A DNA stretch of 64,000 nt, taken from assembly GCF_000420505.1 (NCBI RefSeq), contig NZ_ATVB01000002.1:100149-164148 (forward strand). Reading direction: 5' to 3'. Shown here piece after piece: positions 57,482-64,000 of this stretch. Source of the DNA: Alloscardovia omnicolens DSM 21503 (GTDB lineage Bacteria > Actinomycetota > Actinomycetes > Actinomycetales > Bifidobacteriaceae). The notes under the pieces are model-generated. The model saw only the letters and a program-made list of their open reading frames with translations, had not been told where the DNA came from and did not search any database. Positions within the stretch are counted from its first letter, which is position 1. The number at the start of each line of letters is the position of its first letter. The position numbers were made by a program, and so were the translations under genes.

Positions 57482-58309
57482 TTAGATTGCTGTGCCATAT
57501 TGATCCAAGTGTGGATTATTTTCTGCAGAATCAGCCACAATAAACAAGTTGAGCACACCGAGGGCAAAAGCAATAACAATGCCCATAATCACCCAAATAT
57601 TAGGAGTCCAGAAGAGCAACGACAGCAAAGCTCCTGCTGCAATAATAATGAGCATCCAATTGAGCACGCGAACCCACCACTTCAACGGATGAGCTGTAGG
57701 TGTGCGCTGACCTTGATGCTGAGCAGCACGAATATCTTCGAGTCGATCGAGACGAGCCAACTCTTCATACTGATTTTCTGGCTCTAAACGTGCTAATACA
57801 GCCAAAACAATAAAGGCGATAACAAACGGAATAACAGGAATGCCGTAGCTCCATGTTGGCGTGTGAAGAACCATAAGAACAATGGCTGCTACGACTGACA
57901 AACCAGCTACAACCCAAGCGGCCAGAGCCGTCCACCAGCGAGGTGAACGAGCAAACAGCGGATGCTTCGCATTGCGCTGTGCTTCTTTTTCACGTTCTGC
58001 CTCTTGGCGCTGCAATTCTTTAAGAGCGCGTTCACGCAGTCTGCGTTCTTTTTTAGCAGCCTTAGCCTGCGCACTTGAACCGCGTAGTTTTGGATCTGCA
58101 GAAGGAATAACATCATCTGATTCTTCTGCCTCAATAGTGGAACTAGTTGGAACCCATGCGCCGTTACGCTTGTTTTTCAAACGAACAGAACGGTCTTGCA
58201 ATGTTTGTTCATCTAACAAACCAGCACGGGAACGCTGATTCTGTTCTGGCTCAGCTTGACCTCGACGCTGACGCTTATCTTGTGCACGACGTTCTGCTCT
58301 ATTCGGCAT
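57482..58309 (-). CDS. Hypothetical membrane protein with basic N-terminus
   Basis: 275 residues. Residues 1-120 are hydrophilic and rich in Arg, Gln and Glu (NRAERRAQDKRQRRGQAEPEQ; AKAAKKERRLRERALKEL likely coiled coil). Four membrane helices follow (WWTALAAWVVAGLSVVAAIVL, IPVIPFVIAFIVLAVL, WVRVLNWMLIIIAAGALL, WVIMGIVIAFALGVL). I do not recognise the family. Start at 58309: AAAGGAGTA precedes two adjacent ATGs. It is 124 bases after hemW on the same strand. Confidence 0.7.
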   Translation of the reverse strand: MPNRAERRAQDKRQRRGQAEPEQNQRSRAGLLDEQTLQDRSVRLKNKRNGAWVPTSSTIEAEESDDVIPSADPKLRGSSAQAKAAKKERRLRERALKELQRQEAEREKEAQRNAKHPLFARSPRWWTALAAWVVAGLSVVAAIVLMVLHTPTWSYGIPVIPFVIAFIVLAVLARLEPENQYEELARLDRLEDIRAAQHQGQRTPTAHPLKWWVRVLNWMLIIIAAGALLSLLFWTPNIWVIMGIVIAFALGVLNLFIVADSAENNPHLDQYGTAI

Positions 58310-58434
58310 CATTACTCCTTTATATGCATGATTTCTCACCGAGCAATCTCTAGTCTGCACCTAGTATAACGGTGCAGGCAGGATATTCACGACCTGAGTG
58401 CATATTGTACTCAATCATATGCCCATGTATTTTG

Positions 58435-59613
58435 TTAGCGCCCAACAGCCGCTAAAATTTGCGCAATCATAGAATCATTGAGCAGACGACCACGGCGTGT
58501 GGCAATGAGACGACCATTCTCAATGGTGACAAGTCCTTCCCGCTCAAACTCAGCCAAGGTGACTTCAGGAATAGTCATAGCTGCAGCGCTTTCAAAATTG
58601 GCAATATCTAAGCCATCGCGCATACGTAAACCAAGCAGTGCCATCTCTTCAATATTCATCTGCTCATCAATGCTTTCGCTTCCCGCCCATGGTACGCGAT
58701 TTTCATGAATAGCATTACCCCACAGTTTTGGATGATGAATATCCCATGATCGTATATGTGCAGCATTGTAATGAGAATGAGCTCCCGGACCGATACCCGC
58801 CCAATCAACATTGCGCCAATATCCCAGATTATGTTCAGACTCATTGCCAGGCCGGCACCAGTTGGATACTTCATACCACTGCAATCCTGCCTGTTCGAAC
58901 ATATCGTCTGCTATTTCATACTTCGTTGCTTCATCGTCATCGTCAGGCTGCTCCAGCTTTCCAGCAGCTATCATACGCCCCATTTTTGTGGTTGGTTCTA
59001 ATGCCAAGGCATACGCAGAAATATGATTCACATTGAGTTCTAATGCAGCTTCAACAGATATACGCCAGTCTTCAATGCTCTCTCCTGGAGTGCCATAAAT
59101 AAGATCAACGCTTGAGCGTAAGTCCAGTTCTTTCGCTGCTGCCACATTGCTCACCACATTATCTTGATTATGCGTGCGATCAAGGGTAGCTAAAACATGA
59201 GGAACAGCAGATTGCATACCAAAAGATACGCGGTTAAAACCGCCCTCTTTTAATGTTTCTAAATACTGCGCGTTAACGGTATCTGGATTAGCCTCGGTTG
59301 TTATTTCCGCATAATCTTCAATACCCCACAGGGATCGGATTCGCTCAACAATGCGCACCAAATCTGATGCCGGCAAAATCGTTGGCGTTCCTCCCCCAAA
59401 GAAAATGGTATGAGCAGCAAGCTCCACACAATTTTGCTCTTCCTGCCATCGATAAATAATCTCCATCTCGCGCATGACCATATCTGCGTATGAGGAACGG
59501 CTCACACCACCGCCTAAATTGACGGCCGTATATGTGTTGAAATCACAGTAACCGCACCGACGTAAGCAAAATGGCACATGCACATAAACTTCAAACGGAG
59601 TGTGTTCTACCAC
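58435..59613 (-). CDS. hemW: Radical SAM heme chaperone HemW family
   Basis: 392 residues with a GTG start at 59611-59613, one base after the lepA stop. Radical SAM cysteines C16, C20 and C23 (CLRRCGYC), then FGGGTPT, EANPDT, and the HemW motif HNLGYW in EHNLGYWRN, with the C-terminal winged-helix region. HemW carries heme to target proteins and was formerly called coproporphyrinogen oxidase-like. Bifidobacteria do not make heme, so its partner is not obvious. The open frame runs 35 codons further upstream inside lepA and is not used. Confidence 0.93.
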   Translation of the reverse strand: MVEHTPFEVYVHVPFCLRRCGYCDFNTYTAVNLGGGVSRSSYADMVMREMEIIYRWQEEQNCVELAAHTIFFGGGTPTILPASDLVRIVERIRSLWGIEDYAEITTEANPDTVNAQYLETLKEGGFNRVSFGMQSAVPHVLATLDRTHNQDNVVSNVAAAKELDLRSSVDLIYGTPGESIEDWRISVEAALELNVNHISAYALALEPTTKMGRMIAAGKLEQPDDDDEATKYEIADDMFEQAGLQWYEVSNWCRPGNESEHNLGYWRNVDWAGIGPGAHSHYNAAHIRSWDIHHPKLWGNAIHENRVPWAGSESIDEQMNIEEMALLGLRMRDGLDIANFESAAAMTIPEVTLAEFEREGLVTIENGRLIATRRGRLLNDSMIAQILAAVGR

Positions 59614-59614
59614 C

Positions 59615-61495
59615 TTAGTTAGCTTTCTGAGCCGCGCGAATCTTATCTTTAGTATCGCGATCTGTTGGCTCGTCAGTAGACAGCGCAGCAATGAATGCCT
59701 CTTGAGGCACTTCAACATGCCCCAGCATCTTCATGCGCTTCTTACCAGCTTTCTGCTTTTCAAGCAGCTTACGTTTACGTGTAATATCGCCACCGTAGCA
59801 TTTAGCCAGCACGTCTTTACGCAAAGCACGAATAGTTTCACGCGCAATAATGCGAGAACCGATTGCCGCCTGAATAGGAATTTCAAACTGTTGACGAGGA
59901 ATAAGCTCACGCAGTTTCTTCGTCATCATAACACCGTACGAATAGGCTTTATCACGGTGAACAATAGCACTAAAAGCATCAACCGTTTCACCTTGAATAA
60001 GAATATCGACTTTCACCAAATCTGCGGTCTGCTCACCGGACTCATGGTAATCCAAACTTGCATAACCTTTCGTGCGGCTTTTGAGTTGATCGAAGAAGTC
60101 GAATACGATTTCCGCTAATGGAATGGTGTAATGCATTTCAACACGCTCAGGCGAAATATATTCCATAGTGCCCATTTGTCCGCGATGGTCTTGGCACAGT
60201 TCCATAACAGCGCCAATAAATTCTTTAGGAAGAATAATATCTGCAGACACAATAGGTTCGGTAACAGAGCGTACTTTCCCTTCTGGGAATTCACTTGGAT
60301 TGGTCACATGATGTTCGCTGCGATCATCCATTACCACATCGTAGGTTACCGATGGTGCAGTAGAAATAAGATCAAGACCAAATTCGCGGCGTAAACGTTC
60401 CGACACAATCTCCATATGCAACAAGCCAAGGAATCCGCAGCGGAAACCGAAGCCTAAAGCAACCGAAGTTTCTGGCTCGTACACGAGTGCTGCATCATTG
60501 AGCTTGAGCTTATCGAGAGCGTCTCGCAAATCTGGGAACTGAGCATTATCAATCGGGAATAAACCGGCATACACCATAGGCTGTGGATCGCGATAACCTG
60601 GCAGAGCTTCCTGAGCCATATTATCTTGAGCTGTAATGGTATCGCCCACCTTAGATTGGCTCACATCTTTTACGCCGGTAATAATATAACCAACTTCACC
60701 AGCGCCTAGAGCCTTTGTTGGCTGCATTTCAGGAGAAATAACGCCTAACTCAATCGGATCATGTACTGTTCCTAAGCCCATCATACGAATCTTTTGACGG
60801 CTCTTAAGTTCGCCATCAACCATACGAATATAAGTCACAATTCCACGATAAGAGTCGTAGACAGAATCAAAAATCAAAGCGCGTGGTTCTGCATCTGCTT
60901 CGCCGGTTGGAGCTGGAATATCGCTTACAATACGGTTAAGAAGCTCATCTACCCCATCGCCTGTTTTACCTGAAACGCGCAAGACTTCGCTGGAATCAAT
61001 ACCGAGCAGACCTGCAATCTCGTCTGCATGTTTATCTGGGTCTGCAGATGGCAAATCAATTTTGTTAAGAACAGGAATAATCGCTAAATCATTATCGATG
61101 GCCATATACAGGTTCGACAATGTTTGTGCTTCAATACCCTGGGTTGCATCTACCAGTAGAACTGCTCCTTCACAAGCAGCCAGTGAGCGCGAAACTTCAT
61201 ACGAAAAATCGACATGTCCTGGAGTATCAATCATGCCGAGCGTGTATTCAACGCCATCAACAGTCCATGGAACGCGCACAGCCTGCGATTTAATGGTAAT
61301 ACCGCGCTCTTGCTCAATATCCATGCGGTCAAGGAAGCGGTCACGCATTTCATGTTGCTCAACGATACCGCTGAGCTGCAAAATTCGGTCGGCTACCGTG
61401 GACTTTCCATGATCGATATGTGCGATAATACAGAAGTTACGCACCAACTTTTGATCTGTAGAACCTGGCTGATTATGAGCCGTCATCTGAGGCAT
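59615..61495 (-). CDS. lepA: Elongation factor 4 (LepA)
   Basis: 626 residues. GTPase G1 AHIDHGKST at 25-33, switch [16 protein letters not shown] and NKIDLP. The C-terminal LepA-specific domain includes [21 protein letters not shown]. It back-translocates ribosomes or helps initiation under stress; genetically best known as a translation fidelity factor. AAGGAAG precedes the ATG. It is divergent from rpsT with 106 bases between. Confidence 0.97.
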   Translation of the reverse strand: MPQMTAHNQPGSTDQKLVRNFCIIAHIDHGKSTVADRILQLSGIVEQHEMRDRFLDRMDIEQERGITIKSQAVRVPWTVDGVEYTLGMIDTPGHVDFSYEVSRSLAACEGAVLLVDATQGIEAQTLSNLYMAIDNDLAIIPVLNKIDLPSADPDKHADEIAGLLGIDSSEVLRVSGKTGDGVDELLNRIVSDIPAPTGEADAEPRALIFDSVYDSYRGIVTYIRMVDGELKSRQKIRMMGLGTVHDPIELGVISPEMQPTKALGAGEVGYIITGVKDVSQSKVGDTITAQDNMAQEALPGYRDPQPMVYAGLFPIDNAQFPDLRDALDKLKLNDAALVYEPETSVALGFGFRCGFLGLLHMEIVSERLRREFGLDLISTAPSVTYDVVMDDRSEHHVTNPSEFPEGKVRSVTEPIVSADIILPKEFIGAVMELCQDHRGQMGTMEYISPERVEMHYTIPLAEIVFDFFDQLKSRTKGYASLDYHESGEQTADLVKVDILIQGETVDAFSAIVHRDKAYSYGVMMTKKLRELIPRQQFEIPIQAAIGSRIIARETIRALRKDVLAKCYGGDITRKRKLLEKQKAGKKRMKMLGHVEVPQEAFIAALSTDEPTDRDTKDKIRAAQKAN

Positions 61496-61531
61496 TATGA
61501 ATTCTTCCTTGGTCTATGCTGCTAAACTGCA

Positions 61532-61559
61532 TTCAATTCTACATGACTCATGGTATGAT
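61532..61559 (+). promoter_or_regulatory. Candidate promoter of rpsT
   Basis: TTCAAT at 61532-61537, 16 bases, TATGAT at 61554-61559. The start would be about 35 bases before the GTG. Confidence 0.4.
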
Positions 61560-61601
61560 TATGGCTTGTATGCCGTGTAACAAACGTTTGGAGAAATAAA
61601 A

Positions 61602-61862
61602 GTGGCAAATATTAAGTCGCAGAAGAAGCGCATTCTCACTAATGAGAAGGCTCATAAGCGTAACGTGGCTGTAAAGAGCCAGTTGAAGAACACCATTCGC
61701 GCTACTCGCGAAGCTATTGCAGCTGGCGACAAGGAAGCTGCTCAGGCAGCATTCGCTGTTGCTTCTCAGAAGCTCGATAAGGCTGCAGGTCGCGGTGTTA
61801 TTCACAAGAACCAGGCAGCAAATCGTAAGTCTGCTTTGGCTCTTGCTATCAACGCACTCTAA
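61602..61862 (+). CDS. rpsT: Ribosomal protein S20
   Basis: 86 residues, highly basic, with the S20 pattern [10 protein letters not shown] near the start and [15 protein letters not shown] at the end. It binds 16S rRNA. It starts with GTG, with TGGAG nine bases upstream. Strong codon bias. It is monocistronic, with two hairpins after it. Confidence 0.96.
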   Translation: MANIKSQKKRILTNEKAHKRNVAVKSQLKNTIRATREAIAAGDKEAAQAAFAVASQKLDKAAGRGVIHKNQAANRKSALALAINAL

Positions 61863-61876
61863 GCTTTAATAGGCTT

Positions 61877-61945
61877 TAAGTAGTTTTCGTACTACTTACA
61901 AGACCGCGTCTTTCCTCAGGATTGCTGGGGATGGCGCGGTCTTTT
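61877..61945 (+). terminator. Double hairpin after rpsT
   Basis: First stem TAAGTAGT/ACTACTTA (61877-61898), then AAGACCGCG/CGCGGTCTT with TTTTGATTT (61900-61945). The second is the classical terminator. Confidence 0.85.
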
Positions 61946-62308
61946 GATTTAAGCGGCTGTATCTCTCAATCGGTTCGTAGCGTTTGGATGTTACTGCTGT
62001 GAGAGGCTTGATTTTAAGGGGTTCTGTGACTGTTTCTTCCAAACGCTGCTGACGATTTGAGTGTTACTGCTGTTGGGAACGTTCACACCGCGTGTGAAAC
62101 AACTGCAACACTCATATCGTTCTTAAGGATTGAGCGATACAGATAAAATGGATCGCTCTGAGAGACTGATTTCGACTGCTCTTCTCAAACCTTGCGTAGC
62201 GATTGGAAGCTACGGCATCTACTTCAGTTTCCGTGGGATAAACTGCGTTGCAACGGAGTTTATCCCACGGGAAAACCAACTCATACACTGACACCACGCT
62301 ACACTACA
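61946..62308. other. Intergenic region with palindrome, no supported gene
   Basis: No reading frame with a ribosome binding site or family match. It holds a repeated TGTTACTGCTGT (near 61990 and 62061), the hairpin GAGCGAT/ATCGCTC near 62133-62159 and the 38-bp palindrome at 62232-62269. It could hold a small RNA, but I cannot define its ends. Confidence 0.5.
62232..62269. repeat. 38-bp near-perfect palindrome
   Basis: CGTGGGATAAACT-G-CGTTG-CAACG-G-AGTTTATCCCACG. Only one symmetric G/G mismatch pair breaks it, and the centre CGTTGCAACG has no loop, unlike a terminator. Flanking GTTTC and GGAAAAC extend the symmetry with a bulge. Confidence 0.9.
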
Positions 62309-62312
62309 ACAA

Positions 62313-62365
62313 AAAAGCACCCGCCCGGCATTTACTAGCTGAACAGCTAAACCGAGCAGGCGCTT
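62313..62365 (-). terminator. Terminator of ilvE
   Basis: Minus strand AAAGCGCCTGCTCGG ... CCGGGCGGGTGCTTTTTTG. Twelve of 15 stem positions pair, with GU allowed more. T-run follows. It lies 27 bases after the ilvE stop. Confidence 0.85.
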
Positions 62366-62391
62366 TAAAAGCATTACCACCAGAAATGGAA

Positions 62392-63519
62392 TTAGTCGGA
62401 AACCTTCCACATCCAGTTGTACTTGTCTTCGACTTCGCCCCACTGAATGCCCATAAGATGCTCGCGCAAGTGAGCAGTGTACTCGCCTACTGCTTCACCA
62501 TTAACAGCTACATCGAACTTCTCGGACTTGAAGCGTCCAATCGGAGTTACAATTGCTGCAGTACCGCACGCAAAGACTTCAGTGACTTCACCAGAACGAA
62601 TATCGTCGAGCAAATCGTCCAGCTTAATCATCTTTTCAACAACATCGCGACCCTCATCCTGAGCAATCTGAATAATAGAACGACGAGTTACACCAGGAAG
62701 AATATTGCCGTTCAAGCTAGGAGTCTCTAAGTGGCCGTCCTTATGAACAGCAAACATATTCATGCCTCCCAGTTCCTCCAAATACGTCTTGGTAGCAGCA
62801 TCAACGAAGCAAACCTGCTCACAACCCTGTGCAATACCGCGGTATTCGCCAACGAGAGATGCAGAATAATTTCCACCACACTTAGCGAAGCCGGTGCCAC
62901 CAGGACCTGTGCGGAAGTAAGTATCTTCTACCCAAATGTTTACTGGCTTTACACCCTGTGGGAAGTATGGTCCAGAAGGAGAAGCAATAACACAGTATTC
63001 AACTTCCTTAGCCTTACGCACACCCAAGAAAGATTCAGATGCAAACATAAATGGACGCATGTAAAGCGTGTAGTCGTGGCGTGTTGGAACCCACTGCTTA
63101 TCAGCCTTGACCAGAGCAGCTACAGAACCAATGAAGTCTTCTACAGACAAGCTTGGCAAAGCCAAACGCTGAGCAGAGTTCTGGAAACGTTCTGCGTTCG
63201 CATCTGGACGGAACAGCCACAAAGAACCATCAGAATGACGATAGGTTTTTAAACCTTCAAAAACTTCTTGAGCGTAATGCAGAACCGAAGCGCCTGGATC
63301 CATCTTCAAAGGACCGTATGGTTCTACGCGACGATCAGACCAACCTTCACCTTCGGTCCATGTCATATGAACCATAGAGTCAGAGAAAATCTGGCCAAAA
63401 GCAGGCTTATCAATAAGTTGCTCACGCTTTGCATCTGCTACGCGATTATTGTGAGGCAGCACGGTAAATTTATCTGCCAAAGTGTTGATGTATTCAGGAT
63501 CGTGATGTGTATTCGTCAT
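62392..63519 (-). CDS. ilvE: Branched-chain amino-acid aminotransferase
   Basis: 375 residues. Class IV PLP enzyme with LHYAQEVFEGLKTYR near 80-95, the PLP lysine Lys213 in TGFAKCGGNY, and EVFACGTAAIVTP. It transfers amino groups between 2-oxoglutarate and the 2-oxo acids of Leu, Ile and Val. GAGAAGAAGA lies before the ATG. No T-box or leucine leader peptide was found in the 480 bases upstream. It is monocistronic, ended by its own terminator. Confidence 0.96.
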   Translation of the reverse strand: MTNTHHDPEYINTLADKFTVLPHNNRVADAKREQLIDKPAFGQIFSDSMVHMTWTEGEGWSDRRVEPYGPLKMDPGASVLHYAQEVFEGLKTYRHSDGSLWLFRPDANAERFQNSAQRLALPSLSVEDFIGSVAALVKADKQWVPTRHDYTLYMRPFMFASESFLGVRKAKEVEYCVIASPSGPYFPQGVKPVNIWVEDTYFRTGPGGTGFAKCGGNYSASLVGEYRGIAQGCEQVCFVDAATKTYLEELGGMNMFAVHKDGHLETPSLNGNILPGVTRRSIIQIAQDEGRDVVEKMIKLDDLLDDIRSGEVTEVFACGTAAIVTPIGRFKSEKFDVAVNGEAVGEYTAHLREHLMGIQWGEVEDKYNWMWKVSD

Positions 63520-64000
63520 TCTTCTTCTCGATCATTGATTGTTTATATTCAGTACGCGCTTGTGACGCCTGCTACATACTTTACACACACCAGCGCCAAA
63601 CGCCACTCTTTTCCATATATTGAATATGCAAGTGGATTTAGTGGTTCTTTGCGTATGAGTTGGTATGCGCCGTGTTTGTGGTGTTTTAGTCTGTATGTTT
63701 GAGCTTAGGCGTAAAGATTAAAACCGAACGAGGGTCTAAAAGCAAGCTGCTTTCGTGGCAGCCTTTATACGCGATCTCAGCCGTCACATATACAACATGA
63801 CAAGACAAAGCTAAAGGCGAAAAGTACATCTAGACTGGTCTAGCATACTGAGCCTTACATATTCCGTATTTCTCCTGTATGACCGACAGACAAAGTGGCT
63901 TTTAGGGTTTTCGTGGGGTTTTGGTTGTGGTTGGGCTTATCTGGTTATTATTGCGGTGTGTAGGAGTCCTGGGGTGGTTCGTGAAGCGTGACTTGGTAGA
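63520..64000. other. Intergenic region at the right window edge
   Basis: No supported gene. It contains the ilvE promoter region, which I cannot pin down. From 63900 the sequence becomes G/T-rich on the plus strand and carries copy 2 of the 23-base motif (63975-63997), cut by the window edge. Confidence 0.5.
63975..63997 (+). repeat. Dispersed intergenic motif, copy 2
   Basis: TGGTTCGTGAAGCGTGACTT plus GGT. It differs from the copy at 17172-17194 at two positions (A/G and T/G). Confidence 0.6.

Noticed and set aside
62112..62443. Minus-strand open frames over the palindrome and ilvE terminator
   Set aside because: They run through a terminator hairpin and the ilvE 3' end.

Overview
This window is ordinary chromosome of an actinobacterium, almost certainly a member of the Bifidobacteriaceae. 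Three things point there. A cytidylate kinase is fused to the GTPase Der. The gene orders yebC-ruvC-ruvA-ruvB-yajC-apt-sucC-sucD-DUF6350-purH-DUF3017 and pyrB-pyrI-pyrC-pyrF-pyrK-pyrD-pyrE match this family. Actinobacterial neighbourhoods such as thrS-HIT-pgsA and uvrA-uvrC-rapZ-whiA-pgk-tpiA-secG are also present. By eye the base composition is AT-richer than classical Bifidobacterium, so a lower-GC genus (Alloscardovia, Scardovia or Gardnerella type) is my guess. I cannot fix the genus without a search.

Layout. 1-2193 (minus): cmk-der fusion, cut by the window edge, and rluB. 2293-3258 (plus): an aquaporin-type channel. 3317-16337 (minus): purine synthesis (purH), succinyl-CoA ligase, adenine salvage, YajC, Holliday-junction proteins, yebC, a phospholipid synthase, a HIT protein and thrS. 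16535-16916 (minus): four tRNA genes (Gly, Cys, Val, Val) behind a good promoter. 17488-19306 (plus): a PAC2 protein and a fructosamine kinase. 19355-20494 (minus): dnaJ. 20784-24072 (plus): tkt and tal. 24220-34882 (minus): a long run from uvrA to secG that joins excision repair, shikimate, cell-wall/RNA regulators and lower glycolysis. 35196-37756 (plus): an ABC-F protein and a LysR regulator. 37809-44623 (minus): a broken small membrane gene and the full UMP pathway except carbamoyl-phosphate synthase. 45102-47162 (plus): a Na+/H+ antiporter. 47364-61495 (minus): glnE-sixA-trmI, a MarR-controlled heterodimeric ABC exporter, a lone ABC ATPase, a membrane protein, hemW and lepA. 61602-61862 (plus): rpsT. 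62392-63519 (minus): ilvE.

How the genes fit together. Transketolase and transaldolase feed the hexose/pentose rearrangements of the bifid shunt, and TpiA and Pgk carry the triose phosphates on. The pyr cluster makes UMP. UvrA/UvrC and RuvA/RuvB each lie behind a sequence that fits an actinobacterial LexA (SOS) box. The MarR gene, two half-transporters and a paired operator over a near-consensus promoter form a self-contained drug-efflux module.

I found no mobile element, phage, CRISPR array, toxin-antitoxin pair or defence island, and no convincing undescribed multi-gene system. The most interesting signals are non-coding: a 14-bp tandem dyad array in the predicted pyrB leader, the MarR operator, the two SOS-type boxes, a 38-bp near-perfect palindrome between rpsT and ilvE, and a 23-bp motif shared by two distant intergenic regions.
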